Positions 1-13,210 of a DNA stretch of 64,000 bases are shown in pieces (the first letter of the stretch is position 1; each line of letters opens with the position of its first letter). The notes beneath the pieces were generated by a model. It saw nothing but the letters and a program-made list of their open reading frames with translations. It made no database searches and was not told where the DNA came from. Origin of the DNA: Diadema setosum. Lineage: Eukaryota > Echinodermata > Echinoidea > Diadematoida > Diadematidae. The stretch lies in the NCBI RefSeq assembly GCF_964275005.1, contig NC_092695.1, positions 7,965,832 through 8,029,831 of the forward strand, written 5' to 3'. The translations under genes and the position numbers were made by a program.

Positions 1-531
1 TTTGAGTGCAATAATCATGATAATAATGATAATGAGATGATAAGAGTAGTATATAGCTGTATACTGTATGTAAGAGCACAACATGGATTAGGCTGATAAA
101 ACCCACCGAACATGGTTGTCATTTACTGTTCTCTACATGTGTAATTGCAATTGAAAACAACGGATTGCATGGGGGGGGGGGGTCTTTTTGTTTTCATGCT
201 GTGTCGATACCTGCTCGCATGGAAACTTTGTGAGATATGGAATGACGGTGCTGTACAAAAACTCTTATTTCAATTCCTTGCAGAATACAATGCTTCGCCA
301 TTTTCTGACACACACGACTGGTATCGAAAAATGTGTTTGTCCAAGTACTTCCGCATAACATTATTTATATGTTGTTTTTTTTTTTCACAACCACATATTG
401 TGTGTGTGTGGGGGGGGGGGGGTGGGTGTGTGTTGGTTGGGGCTGCAGCCCCCTGCCTTTAGCTCCGATCACTGGATGGGTATACGTACGTGTGTATGTG
501 TGTGTGTCTGTGTGTCTGTGTGTGTGTGTGT

Positions 532-562
<31 letters not shown>

Positions 563-1790
563 GTATAATTGACCTCATTGACCTCAGGTATGTGATGATT
601 TTGTCTCTGTCATTTGCATGCATTTGCGCTGATGTCAGTGGAACAAAGCAGCGATGATTTGGCATGACATTCCATAGCTTCATGCTGTCCCCACCCCCCC
701 CCCCCCCCACCCCAAAAAAAAGAGGAAGCTAATCACATTAGTCGACACTATTTCACTGTAGGAACAAAGACAGGTGCATGGAGCCACGCACAGTTAAACA
801 GTCCGTGACATTTTAATTCAAGCACTGATCTCGCAGTGCATCGGATTTCTACACGAGTACTATAGCATTTAATAGCTGATAACACATCTTCACAAAGAAA
901 CCACACAGTGTATAAAACGTACTCCGCTTAATCAATGATATATGATATGGATAAACTATTGAAGGAGAGCTAGGTAAACACTGACGAAAATGTAGCCACA
1001 ATCATGCAGTATGTGTTTATACTATGCATACATAATAACATTATACTATGCATACACATTGTTATTTGTAATTTATATCTGCGCTTATATTAAGCTTGGA
1101 ATGGTGAAGTGCCATTGAGATTTTTGATGACCGTCCGATTATTGATAAACACTGTATATAGAATTATGTAAAATGAATTCTTGCCAGGTACCAGCGAACG
1201 GCTGTGACACTGTGGATTTTCAGAAACATCTTGGCCAGCATTTTGTATACGTGTTATGGTTCAAATGTGGACTTTATTGCATGACTACACGACCCCCATA
1301 AACTGCAGTATACAAATACATGTTTCAGTTCTCTATACCCCCTCTCTCTCGCCCAGTAAAAGAAGATAGGAACGCCGTTTGTACGAGTTATCATCTGCAG
1401 ATAGTAGGCTATACATATACCCTCGTATACTAGTACACTGATTGCATTTCATCATAACACGACCGTTCTATATAGAATACACACTTTGCCGGAGAGTCCT
1501 ATAATACGTGACGCCGTTTACTGCTTGTCAAAACAAGCATGGAAAAAGGGAGGATGGGAAACTCCCCTGCTCTCCCCATCTCCACAGCAATTATGTGAGG
1601 TATGTGATCGCCTGCCATTTCCAACTTGGAAGATGATTCGCGCTCCCAGTAGTCAACAAAACAGTCACGGTCATACACACTTCCATCTGACATGTCCTGT
1701 CTGATAAAGCCAAATTACAATACTGGATTAGTGGATGATGTATACCAACCTTTCTGCAGCCACTGTAGAATTTATTAAGTTAACACCAAC
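1..1790. other. Intergenic stretch, no gene seen
   Basis: No open frame here looks like a protein. The stretch holds homopolymer G and C runs near 171-182, 411-422 and 695-708, and the TG repeat listed separately. Open frames across it are low-complexity translations of those repeats. Confidence 0.6.
490..563. repeat. (TG)n microsatellite
   Basis: About 74 bases of TG dinucleotides with a few TC interruptions. The opposite strand gives a spurious His-Thr-rich frame. Confidence 0.9.
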
Positions 1791-1792
1791 AC

Positions 1793-1829
1793 CATAATGA
1801 CAATGATAACGATAATGATAATGATAATG

Positions 1830-1864
<35 letters not shown>

Positions 1865-2073
1865 GATAATGATAATGATGATGATATACTACTACTATAA
1901 CTACTACTACAACTACTACTACTACTACTACTACTGCTAATAATAATATAATATAATATAATATGATATAACATAATATAATATAATATAATATAATATA
2001 ATATAATATAATATAATATAATATAATATAATATAATATAATATAATATAATATAATATAACATAATATAATA
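1793..2073. repeat. Compound microsatellite: (AATGAT)n, (ACT)n, (AATAT)n
   Basis: Three simple arrays abut: a hexamer AATGAT tract to about 1886, an ACT trinucleotide tract to about 1935, and a pentamer TAATA tract to 2073. Open frames over it are pure repeat translation. Confidence 0.9.
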
Positions 2074-5000
2074 AATGACTTATATTGCTCCAAATTCACC
2101 CTTCAGATTTCACAGGCGCAGACATACTGTTGCTTTGCCTGTTCATCTAAATGAAATCAATGAGAGTGTGAACAGTTTTCATCAAAGTGACATTCACCAT
2201 GACTTTTCTCATTACTGAATGCCGATCTATGTTCTCAACCGTGGATGCAGGTAGATGAACACATGGATTTAGGGGAAAATTATTTCAACCTCGACTTTTG
2301 AAGCGCTAGCAATTATTATTCTGTCTCACTGCCTCGCTCTTTCACTGTAATGATAATAATCTATTGCGCGAGTAATGTACTGTCATTACTTTTGACTGTG
2401 CGGGACTGAACACTAGTTATGTCTCATTTGCTTTCTACTTGTGCAGTTTCAGCGCGACTAAACTGTTCATCAAAAGTGAAATGAACACTGCAAGGAAAAC
2501 ATAGTTAGGAACTAATGACGAAGCTTGTTAATTGGTTATCTGCTGCGGGTACGAGCAAATCTTGGTGAGGAAAGAGAATTACGAGAGGGAAAACAGTGGC
2601 ATAACTTACCAATGTGATCAATGGATGTCCATCAAAGTCGAAATGCGAATCAATCTTGGACAAGACGTGTATTTTTTCCCCCTTTGGATAGGGGCAAGAT
2701 AACTTCATGCAAGTAGAGTGCATCGCAATGGCAGAAAGATCCGGGGTTGACCGCGGTACTTATTGAATAATGGTGCCATTGGTGTCATACGATTTAGAGT
2801 TCACTATTATGATTGGACGTCAACTTGAACTCTCCGTCTGTCACCATTATATACACAACTCATTCACATACAGACGTACGCGCATGACGTGGAAAACCCT
2901 CGTGCGGAAATTTCGGCAATCGCTGAATTGTTTCCCAACATAACGTTTCCTATTTACTTCAGAAAAGTTACCCAACCGTACAGACACAATCTCGTCATTA
3001 TACAAAGGGTCAAATTTCACACTAATTTCAATACAATTTCATGTCAAGTATCAGACATGATTTCTTTATACATGAGTTTTAGCGGTGATATTTGAACCGT
3101 TTCCCACGAATTTTTCTTTCTATTTTCTACAGTATCTACCTAATTTCCTTGAAATACCAAAGTACCTACAAGTTAATTATGATACTATATAGTGACTGTG
3201 AAACAAAATTATGCTATCCCCAGCACATTAAATTTTAAGGTAGCGCCCAATATGTATTGTGATATGAACCACCTCTATCAGAAATCCACTTTTGTTTTAC
3301 AAACTTAATGGGAGTCCAGGGAACTTATATAACTCTACCCTGAAATAGCAAGGAAGATTATTATTTCTAACGTTTCATGGGTTAAAATACAAATAGGCCC
3401 TATAAAATTGTGGTATTTTGCTGGAAACAACAAAACAAAATGAAACAAACAACCAATGTGTCTGGCATGAGAACAGATCTCGCCATTTCTCTCCCCCCCC
3501 CCCCCTCCGATATTACGAACATTGTATGATATTCATGTAACACCTTAAGAGATCCTTCTCTCCTCTGATTGGTTGTTTGACATTGATACTGTCCCATTTT
3601 ACTATTACGCCATTCAGTGAAAGATAAAGAATTATTGATCCATTCAACTCGGCTTCGCCTGATTCATCTTTTATCAAATTCACGTCAGTGTCCATTGCAC
3701 TCATAAACATTCAATATGTATATTTATATATATATATATATATATATAATATGATCACATTAAAATGTGTAATGTGTATATAATTATGAGTATTTAAGTG
3801 TATGATAATTATATATATGTGGATTTTGAAAAAAAAAAGACTTTTCAATATGTATATGCATGCACCTATATACAGAATAATATACATAAAATGTCATTGT
3901 CTTGTTGGGTCTGTTAGATCCCATAATGTTTTATGGTTTTTATCGGAAAAGGCAAGCAACGAGTCAGAAGGCACAATGCTTTCTAAACATAATGCCCCGT
4001 CGCGGTATACTGCCGAGTTTTCTGCCTTGATAGAGAAGGAACATGCTGCGTCGCATAAAAAACGGATTTAACCAGCTTTTTAGCAGAAAAAAAAAAACAG
4101 AACAACACTTACAGGATAATCCCCAATGTAACTGATTGTTGCATGAGATTTTTCCCACAGTATGTTAGAGCCCATAAAACGTTTTCCCCCTTTACAACAC
4201 CATCAAATTTACGACTCCACTGAGTACATTCGACGAATAAAAGAGAATGATGAAGAGACTGTTTGTGTACAAATTGATTGTGACATGTCACTCAAGTTGG
4301 GCCTTTTTTTCTCCGCACTTCACTTGTAAAGGTTGCAGAGTTTTGTACATCGGCATTTTCCGCAGATTTCCCAAACAACCATTCTATACACGTGAGAAAG
4401 AAAAATGATTACTTCGTGGATATAACAGTTGGTGTTTTTCTTCTCACTGACAGAATAAAGCTCATTAGATTCGATCCACGCCATTACAGAAATGCACTGC
4501 TGTTTGACAGCAAAATGATATTCAGATATGTTTTCGAAACGAATGTTTGGCATTTTTCTGAATCCATGAATGTTCCCGACCTTACTGGTAATCAAGCTTT
4601 TCATTTCACCTGCTTCATTTATCCTCCTCCAACTAACCCTCCCCCTTCTTACCGGCTGAGATCAATTTACTCAATGGTTTCCTTAATCATTTTACCAAAT
4701 AGACAACCAGAGATGAGCTCATCAAGAAAAAGATGAATTACAATACCTAATTCTTCAAACTAAATTACCAAAAAATGTATGATAATGATAACAATTTCAA
4801 TTTAAGACTTGTAAAGATTTTCGATATAGCGAAAACAGAGTCATAGCGAGAATAGATACTCAGTAGTTAATTCCTTTGTCGCTTGTCTTCTTTGGAGATG
4901 GAGAGGGCATGTACAATCAGACATTTAAATCTATAATAACAAACAAACAAACAAACAACGGAATTGTATGGAAGACCTGATCATGATAGTGCTTACAAGG

Positions 5001-6056
5001 CATAGATAGGCATATCCACGTTTGTTGCTCATTTTGTTGAAATCTGTTGGGTTTTTTTTTTTCAACATTATGAATGTGAACACTGCGCCGTTAGCTCATT
5101 AGAGTTACTTATGGTGATAGACCGATCTATTATGATGTATTTCGGAGAAGAAAGGAAATCGGGATCCCTAATCGAAGCAGGAGTTGATTCTTCAGTGTCA
5201 TATAGCTTGTCACGTGTTTTCTCCTTGCGCAAAGCCATGATATCAAACATGGCGTTGTCCTATACAATCTGTCCTTATAAACATATACCTTAATTGCTAG
5301 ACAGCGTGAGCCTGTACGCTTTGCCATCAAAACCTATAGATGATATTTCTATTTCCTCGTCGCTCTTTCCTGGTTCTTTTTTTTCTCCACATCCTCTTCC
5401 TCTTTCACCGCCACCTCCTATCTATCAACCTCCTTATAACATTGTGGACGGAGTATACTCAATATCTTATGCGAAGGCGCCAGTAAATCTCTTAACAATG
5501 ATGCGTGTGTGTCTGGGAGATGTGCTTTTGGTCATGAGACGGGTACTGACGTATGTGTCTATTGTTAATTCTCTATAATGGTAAATGATTTTCATGTCCA
5601 GATCGTTTCAGGCTTTGCAATGAAAAACAAGAATCTAAAATAAGAATCCTTTTCGTTTTATGGAACAGTATGAGAGGTAGATCACCCATAATGCATGCAC
5701 AACGTTGACCGAGAACAAATGATGGGTATACATAAGACGCTTCACTGTATAGATTTTGTATGTTAGTCCTAAGAAATTTAGGAATTACTTGTGGTCGTTA
5801 CTGGCATAATGCACTTTTACTGTTGCTTGCAGCGCAACAATACAGACGATCTGCCGTAAATGATTATGGAAGCAGTTCAGAGGGATAATAACATAATATC
5901 CCGGCCCACCTGCTACCTACGGAGGAAAGTAAAGTGCCCACATGAACGACTTATAACACTTGTGGTTTACGTTGACCCCTCGACGTTAAAGAGAATCAAT
6001 CCATATCGATACATGATTGAACGACTTCGTCTCCATGGGTACTAATGGTGTGTTGT
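2074..6056. other. Intergenic stretch, no gene seen
   Basis: Contains a TA tract (3720-3749), an AAAC run (4938-4957) and poly-T or poly-A runs. Short open frames here have no domain signature I recognise and no flanking splice pattern. Confidence 0.5.
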
Positions 6057-6059
6057 CAA

Positions 6060-6097
6060 ACCAAGGAGGTACTAGGCGAGCCTAGTACCTCCTTGGT
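6060..6097. repeat. Short perfect hairpin with CAAGGAGGTA arms
   Basis: Two 18-base arms (6060-6077 and 6080-6097) are perfectly complementary around a 2-base spacer. The arm contains CAAGGAGGTACTAGGC. Related hairpins occur at 8872-8911 and 15991-16045, so it belongs to a dispersed short palindromic family. Confidence 0.85.
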
Positions 6098-7162
6098 CAA
6101 ACGAGCTTTCCTCCACAATACCGACCTCACGGTTTTCGATCAGTGCTCTAGTTGTACTGAAGGGTAAGAAGCTAGAGACAAAGTGGTTTTAAAGCAGCGC
6201 GAATGAACTGCTCACAACCTCTTGACCCTCATCATCGCAAAATGCTGCCTTGGATGCTGGGCCCTTGAGGTGTGAGGACATATCAACACTAGGTATATCA
6301 ATTACCTTGTCTAACGAAATGGAAAGGCAATCTATGTACACATCAGATCCTGTTTTATGCGCAGGCCGAGATGTCGCCAGTTAATTCCAAAATTTCGATA
6401 CGACGGATATTATGTCGTATTACAGAAAAATAAGTCACATCATGGAAAGCTTTGTGTTGGTAGAAAATTAAATTCCTGCCTAGCTTCTATTCACACGAAG
6501 CACATTTCAGCACAATATCAATGCCTTGATGACTTCATTACACAAAACCGCTTCCGACGCATAATTCATGACAATGTTTACCCAAGTCAATACCTCCCTT
6601 CTGACCACAATTATTATACATCCGTAATTGGTGGGAGTCAGTTCACCAATGTCAACAAGCACGATACATCCGCCTGGCATAAGAATTTCTTTTGTTTTGT
6701 TTTGTTTTGTTTTTGTTTTAATCTACAGCACCTTTATCTTTATCTCCAAATTACTAGGCGTGATCTGGCAACACGAGCGCATTCCATCAATTACAGACAG
6801 CAAATTTGGAAATGAATCTTAGGAATCTCAAATCTTAGGAAACGAAATTTTACGGTTGCACGGTAGGATATAGCCATGGACGACCATTATTCATTCGAGG
6901 CTATAATTTATTGCATGGAACATTTTGTGAGATATTCCAGGGGACAAATATGTATAAAATGAAATATAAGGGCCCGAATCATGCAATATAAGTATTATCA
7001 TAATGCGACTGCAAGAGAGAGAGAAAGAGAGAGAGAGTGTGTGTGTGTGTGAGTGTGTGTGTGCGCGCGTGTGTGTTAGTTATATACAGTATTATGTTCA
7101 TAAATTATACATCATGTCATACTTTTACGTATTGGTTGGATGGAAATTAAAGATAATATAGA
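6098..7162. other. Intergenic stretch with GA/GT microsatellite
   Basis: No gene signature. A GA tract running into GT/GC (7013-7076) lies near the right end. The open frame at 6357-6815 has no recognisable domain. Confidence 0.5.
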
Positions 7163-7679
7163 TTTTCCCGGCCAATTTCACACTTTTGTCAGTCCATTTG
7201 ATAAAAGGTTCACTCGATTTAGCGAAACTCCTCGTCACTGCACATTCTGTCATTCAAAATTGTAAGTTGTTCGTTCAATTTAGCATTTCGTTCAATGAAA
7301 TTTGCACATGTGCATTTCGAATTCGTAAAACGGGCATTCAAATTGACACATGCTCTTCAGTCATTCAAATTCGCCAGCACTGGCCGAAAAGGGTATTTCA
7401 GTCACTCAATTTCGCGTATGGGCAGTCAAATTCCAAACATGTTCAAAATTAACGTCATGTTATTTCTTTTTTGAAAATGCGAGAACATTTAAACACGTAT
7501 TTCTATGCGACTTTATGTTTCATGCACGCACTGTTATTAGCAGTAAAAGTATCATATTTTTTATCCTATATAATTATGTAACTCGAGTTTGTTGTGCTGT
7601 AACGCCCCTTTTCTTTCATACATATCATTTTAGTCCTACATGTACCAATGCTACAGATTAACTTCATCTTCTTACCGTC

Positions 7680-7820
7680 ATGACAGACACAAACCATAGA
7701 TACAGACGTATTTCTCAAGAAGACAGAAAAAGAATTATAGGAACATTCATAACCTTGACTTCCTATAATAGGAAGGAACTGGCCGACACACTCGGAATAC
7801 AGCGCTCAACGGCCAGATAA
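7680..7820 (+). pseudogene. Transposase N-terminal helix-turn-helix remnant
   Basis: A 46-codon frame starting at ATG 7680 reads as a compact DNA-binding domain. The segment RRISQEDRKRII (residues 9-20) is followed by RKELADTLGIQRSTAR (residues 31-46). This is the helix-turn-helix pattern at the N terminus of many Tc1/mariner/IS630-type and related transposases: a basic start, then a LADTLG turn and a recognition helix. The frame ends in TAA at 7818. The same frame continues past the stop with VRTGRLNKHIEEKK, so the stop looks like a mutation inside a once longer protein. No catalytic domain is visible downstream. It lies inside the inverted-repeat element at 7163-8317 and was probably that element's own transposase. 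Exact superfamily is uncertain. Confidence 0.6.
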
Positions 7821-8050
7821 GTTCGGACTGGAAGACTCAATAAGCACATTGAAGAAAAGAAAAACTGTTCCCAAAATCTTTAAAATAAATACGAAAATAA
7901 GAAATGTAATGACGCTTGCAAAACAATAATAATGAGGGAAAAAATAAGGAAAGACCAAAGCATAAACATGCGTGCTAAATTGACTGCAAAAGATGCTAAA
8001 TTGGATGCCCAAAAATGAATTCGAATGAACGAGTGCAGCATGTCGGTGAA

Positions 8051-8085
8051 CACGTGACTATTATATAATATATAATAGTCACGTG
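8051..8085. repeat. 35-bp near-perfect palindrome
   Basis: Two 17-base arms starting CACGTGACTATT are exactly complementary around a single A. It sits inside the 1.15-kb element. Confidence 0.85.
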
Positions 8086-8317
8086 ATATTATCATTCTAA
8101 ATTGAATGAACGAATAACGAAATGGTGCTTCTCTTACGAATTTCAATTGAAAAGGTATTAATTAGAATGAGGCTAAAAGTAATTTGAATGCTCCAAAATG
8201 AAAATTTGAATGAAGAGATCATTGAAATACCGAACATGTCACCTACGCTAAATTTCGCTAAATTGAATGCAGCAATTAGGAATTGGACTGACAAAAGTGC
8301 GAAATTGGCCTGGAAAA

Positions 8318-9317
8318 CCTACATTATGTTTTTATGTTTATAATGAAATAAAGGAAGGGCAAAAGTCGTTTAATTATTGATGTTTCAGAGTGCTTTTATT
8401 GTGGCTTTCGACCGTCTGGTCTTATTTGTGTAAGGCACTGAATGTCACATAAACGTAAACATTATGTTAAGTATAGATTATTAGGTGTCAAACATGGATT
8501 GACGACAAAACGCATGCGCAACATTATCGCAGGTCAAATTGTGTATCCTAGAGTTATGTAAATTACATGTATTTGCAACTATTTAACTTACAACGATTTC
8601 TATTAAACTTTAAAACAAAGATTTGGCATGCATATTGATTCATTATGTTTGTGCGTTGCAATTGTAAATCTAACAATGTCATAGATGAGGCAACATCCAC
8701 AGCGCTATAGCGCTCTGATTGATACACCCCTAATTGAGCTGTGTTTATATTCACAGCTCAATTAGGGGTGCATCAATAAGAGCCGAGCAATGGTTCTTAA
8801 GTTTTCTATCAAAACCATACATCATAGATTATGAAGTTCCTTATTGTATTCTTGTGCGGTTCGTTGATTTTATCAAGGAGGTATGATAGGCTCGCCTAGT
8901 ACCTCCTTGATTTTATTGGGCTGAAAGGTGGTTAGTTTTGCTTGGAACATATAATCACTTCTATACTCTCGGGCCTTTATTCGGGGTAGAACTTGACGAA
9001 CGAACGCTATATTTCATGATATCCTACATAGAAATGAGTTCATGAGATTGTTTAAAGGTATGATATGGTTATTGTTTACACATTGAAAATTCATGACGCT
9101 AACCGCAACAAGCACAATCTCTTTGCACAAGCCTACAGTCATTGGCGTGATTAAAAAAAAAAAAAAAAAGGATCACAACGATTGTAGTGAGGGCAGTTCA
9201 GAGGAAAGCATTTTCGACAATCTGTTGGATGATTCGTGTGCTTTAACAGGCAAGAGAGAACTCCACTGGGAAATTGAACCATGCATTAAAAACAGACAAA
9301 CTTTGATGGCTTCTCAA
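8318..9317. other. Intergenic stretch with two hairpins
   Basis: Two inverted repeats are clear: 8715-8780, with arms around CCCCTAATTGAGCTGTG and an 8-base loop, and 8872-8911 (the CAAGGAGGTA family). No gene signature. Confidence 0.6.
8872..8911. repeat. CAAGGAGGTA-family hairpin, second copy
   Basis: Outer arms ATCAAGGAGGTA and TACCTCCTTGAT are exact complements. The centre contains GGCTCGCC, shared (with changes) by the copies at 6060 and 15991. Confidence 0.75.
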
Positions 9318-10470
9318 TCATAATGATAACGATAATGAATAACATTTATATAGCGCTTAATACTGATGTTTCTAAGCGCATCAAATCGGGGAAAAAATAA
9401 TATATATAACGTAAAAACAAAATACAGCATTATGTACATATTATGATAACGACAGCAACAACAACAACAGCAAAATTAAGGTTGTGTAAACAGATGAGTT
9501 TTCAACAATGACTTAAACCTATCAACATTTTCAGCGTTACGAATATAAAAAGGGAGTTCATTCCAAAGAAGTGGGGAAATAACTGAAAAGGCCCTATCAC
9601 CATAACGTGTACAGGTGCGGGGACCACGTGATAGTTGAAGAGCGGAGGAAGAACGAAGAGAACGGGTTGAAGTGGAGGAGCGGAAGGAAATTAAATCTTT
9701 AAGATAAGATGGGGCAAGATTATTAAATATCTTGTAAACAATAAGGAGGATTTTAAAAGTGATACGTTGATGGATGGGGAGCCAGTGGAGGGATTGGAGA
9801 ACTGGAGTAATGTGGTCAGATCTTTTTGTAAGGGTCACAAGCCTAGCAGCTGTATTTTGAATTCTTTGAAGTGGTGCAGTACTTGAAGCAGGGAGACCAA
9901 CAAGAAGGGAATTGCAGTAGTCAAGATGAGAGGAAACAAATGCGTGAATGAGACGTTCTGTGGAAGACTGATCCAATAATTTACGTATTTTACCAATTTT
10001 ACAAATACCCCAAGCAGCAGAACGACATGAATTCTTAATATGTTGTTGAAAGTTCAGGTGCTTATCTACAATAACTCCGAGATCTCTGACGGACTGAGAG
10101 ATGGGGATAGTACTATCTTCAAAGGAAAATTCTGTTAGAGAGCTACCCCGCCTGAACTGAGAATGAACATATAAAATTCCGATTTAACACAATTCAATTT
10201 CAAATAATTATCGTGAGACCATTGCTTGATATCATCAACGCATCTACTAAGTTTGCAGAGTGCTTCGACTTGGGTATTTGGTTGTATGATTACGTAGATT
10301 TGAGTATCGTCGGCATACATAACAATGTAAAATATCGTTATGAGAGTTGATTACTGAAGACAGAGGGGCTGTGTATAGAAGAGGGGCTGTGTATAGAAGA
10401 AATAGTAAATCATACACCTGAATTGTGCAATTCATCCCGAGGCTAACATCTGACAGGGAAATGATCAAGC
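9318..10470 (-). pseudogene. L2/CR1-like LINE reverse transcriptase fragment
   Basis: Minus-strand debris of a non-LTR retrotransposon of the L2/CR1 type. An upstream piece carries a leucine-rich segment ending in LYTAPLSSVI. A shifted frame (10135-10320) begins with the catalytic-core motif YADDTQIYV. The longest frame (9476-9976) carries the C-terminal part of the reverse transcriptase: HAFVSSHLDYCNSLLVGLP, RIQNTAARLVT, LHWLPIHQRITFKILLIVYK, then GDRAFSVISPLLWNELP and the end FKSLLKTHLFTQP. Frameshifts separate these pieces and the 5' part of the element is missing, so it is dead and 5' truncated. Below the stop the 3' region carries the ATTTATATAGCGC word and an ATTATC-type simple tail (9318-9345), as expected for L2-like 3' ends. 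An in-frame 18-base duplication (10363-10398) repeats LLYTAP. Confidence 0.85.
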
Positions 10471-11623
10471 TGGAATATCATTCGGTGTATGACCGGTATA
10501 GAAAATCATGGATGAGCTGAAATTTCTGGAGATTTTTTTTTTTTTTCTAGATTCTCAAATTGACTACTCATCCCTTTCACACACTTTCCCATCGCGGCCG
10601 GCGTATTACTTTGCTGCAGAGAGGTGAGTCTAATCACCTCCTTGATCGCTGTGATGTATACAGTACAATGTTGAAGTCGAACGATGACTTTCCACTTTCT
10701 ACTGAAACACAGCGTGTTGTCAACCTAAAGCCATCAATGACAAGTTTTAAAGGCGCCATGTTTGTCCTAAGATTACTCGTACCATTGTCCATCTCAAATA
10801 TTAGTATGGTAACCTGTCCAGCAAAACAGAGAGACTGACAGACTTATAATAGGGCACTACTAAAATAGCGAGCGACCTGCCCCCCCCCCCCCACCTCCCT
10901 CTTCAAACATTGTCAAACAAAGGGAGTCTAATACCTAAATAAATAAGCGGGCATGGTTACCGGTAACGGAATTGAAACCGTCATCCATGTCTGCAGGTGT
11001 CATTTGAAAGCATCGCTATATTGTTTTTGCAAACATTTCATATTGTCAACAAAATGTCCTAACATAATATCTCCTGGCGTCAAGATGCATTGCTTATTGT
11101 CAAATCTCAAGTCTTCTTTATCTAATTTTCTTTGAAATGATGAGGAATTGTATGGCATTTCTAGATAGGTATAAGGTCCTAATAGGTATCGTCGTTATAC
11201 AGTCTTTGATTTTTTTGTTGTTGACAGTTTGACAGTTTTCATTTAATATTTTTCCAGAAGTCACTCACTAATACCGTCTTTTTCAATGAATTATTTTATT
11301 GAAGGATTTTCATAAAATCGAGCGGTTCCCAAAATGATAAATATTCTTTTAACACTAAACATCAATTGAACATTTTATGCTGGTGATTTGACGAAGTAAT
11401 GAAACGTGTTTACTTCATCCGAATAGACAGAGTTCGAAAACACATTAATAACTGGGTTTTTAATGAACGTCTCGTATCTTGATGAGCGAAAAGTTAATGT
11501 GAAAAGGTCATTTATCGCATTAATTTGACATCTGTCATTGCGAATACGAGACAGTGACATGACTAAACCGTGATTTGAAGCGGAATGAAACACTGCTTTC
11601 AACTCCCTCACGCAATCCGTTTT
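10471..11623. other. Intergenic stretch, no gene seen
   Basis: A poly-C run near 10879-10892 and ordinary AT-rich sequence. The open frames at 10560, 10953 and 11375 carry no recognisable domain. Confidence 0.5.
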
Positions 11624-11627
11624 TTAA

Positions 11628-12242
11628 AGAGGAAATCCAGTCCAAATATAAGTTAGTCTGATAAAAAAAAGAGTATAATCTTACGAGTTCAACGGTAGAA
11701 ATTTGGCTGAAATTAGATGAAAAATATGGAACTTATGACATTTTGAAGTTTTGCTAATTTCTGCAAAAGAGTTCTTGTACAGTGGATATGAATATGCAAA
11801 TGAGTGAGCCATGTCATACCCTCACAATTTTCCATTGATTGTGTATAACCAAAAAGAAAAGAAAATGACGAAAATTAAATGTTTCTGTCATTCAAGTGTG
11901 AAACATGACGTCATTCCTGGTTGAATAACTTCAGAATAATGATCAGTTAGATATACGAGGATATGAGCCTCGGACATAATTGCGTGTGAATGAAAAACTG
12001 GAAATTTTAAGATTTTATGTACAAACTATATATATGGTAAGCCGTGAGGGAATGACATGCTCACTTTTACATTTGCATATTCATAATGACTGTTCAAGAG
12101 CTGTTTCCCTCCAAATAGCAAAACTTTAAAATGTCATAACTTTCTTATTTTTCATCCGATTTCGGCCAAATTTACACCGTTGAACTCGTATTATTTTACT
12201 CTTTCTTATCAGTCTGAATTACATTTGGACTAGATTTCCCCT
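11628..12242. mobile_element. TTAA MITE, family AGAGGAAATCC, copy 1
   Basis: TTAA (11624-11627 and 12243-12246) flanks a 615-bp element. The left end reads AGAGGAAATCCAGTCCAAAT and the right end is its near complement, ATTTGGACTAGATTTCCCCT. Inverted homology continues inward through AATATGCAAATGAGTGAG near 11791. TTAA duplication points to a piggyBac- or Kolobok-like mobiliser. Copies also lie at 16761-17366 and about 56150-56703. Confidence 0.8.
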
Positions 12243-12334
12243 TTAAGCTTGTGAAAAGATGTAGAGTTTGAGTACGTGGTGTATAAATGCATGTAAGCCC
12301 TACTTGCCTCAGTGCGCTTGTGTGTTTGCTTGTG

Positions 12335-12355
12335 TTAGTGTATGTGTATGTGTGT

Positions 12356-12398
<43 letters not shown>
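12335..12398. repeat. (TG)n microsatellite
   Basis: Nearly pure TG dinucleotides with a few TA steps near the left end. Confidence 0.9.
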
Positions 12399-12399
<1 letters not shown>

Positions 12400-12484
12400 C
12401 TGTCTAACTGTGTTTCTGATTGTGCTGACCCAGTGCAGGGGACTCGGTTAAAGTTGCAGAATTTGCTGACTCATTCTGGAAGAA

Positions 12485-12720
12485 CACTCTTAAAACATCC
12501 GGGTCAGAACTGACCCGGAGGGTCCGTTGGGGTCACACCCCGTTCCGGGTCAGAAATGACAAGGAATGGGTGAGATAATGACCCCATTCAGAGTCATGGG
12601 TCAGGGTGACCCCATTCCAGGTCTTCATGACCAAATTCCAAATCATTTTTGACCCGGAACGGGGTGTAACCCCAACGGACCCGGTTCCGGGTCAGTTGTG
12701 ACCCGGATGTTTTAAGAGTG
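12485..12720. mobile_element. 236-bp MITE with GACCCGG words
   Basis: Inverted ends CACTCTTAAAACATCCGGGT and ACCCGGATGTTTTAAGAGTG are exact complements of 20 bases. The interior repeats GACCCGG, CCGGGTCA and ACCCCATTC words on both strands. No clear target duplication; no coding capacity. Confidence 0.85.
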
Positions 12721-13179
12721 AATGGCGGCAATGGATATGGTGATGGTTTTACAATAATGTACAAGTAAACAAACTCAAACAGCCCCTGGGTCTGATATCT
12801 AACGAATAATTATGTTCTGGTGCTAGCTACAAGCGAATGTGGGAAAAATGAGAGGCAGTCTTTTCCCCTTCTTGCAGTTATAATCAGGTGTTATAACCTC
12901 TGAATTTACGATAAATTAATGAAGACGGTTTTTAATAGATGCTCTATTTTCTATAGAAAATAGAGCGTACATTGCGCTTGAAAGAAAACTTAGGCCTACA
13001 GTAAGTCTGATGTAGTGCAGGGATGGAGGTGGGAAGCACCTTCCTGCTGATATAGAGTTCTTACTAATGATCTTTCTGGTTGTTTCAAGAGCACATAATA
13101 AAAGGCTCTTAAGACGCTTTATATTAAGTATCAGATTTGCATTAAAAACAGATCACACACAAACACACACACACTACGC

Positions 13180-13210
<31 letters not shown>

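Larger units (their letters stand above)
7163..8317. mobile_element. 1.15-kb DNA transposon remnant with inverted ends
   Basis: The ends are inverted over about 35 bases. The left end begins TTTTCCCGGCCAATTTC and the right end finishes GAAATTGGCCTGGAAAA; both continue inward with the word TTTTGTCAGTCCA or its complement. The interior holds many scattered TCATTCAAATT-like words in both orientations, plus a short transposase-like frame (7680-7820). This fits a deleted, mostly non-autonomous cut-and-paste transposon. I could not assign a target-site duplication. Confidence 0.65.

Noticed and set aside
1728..2099. Open frames of 94-123 residues on the minus strand
   Set aside because: They are translations of the AATGAT, ACT and AATAT microsatellites, with no non-repeat protein content.
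9476..10470. L2-like reverse transcriptase considered as an active element
   Set aside because: Motifs are spread over at least two shifted frames and the 5' part, including the endonuclease, is missing.
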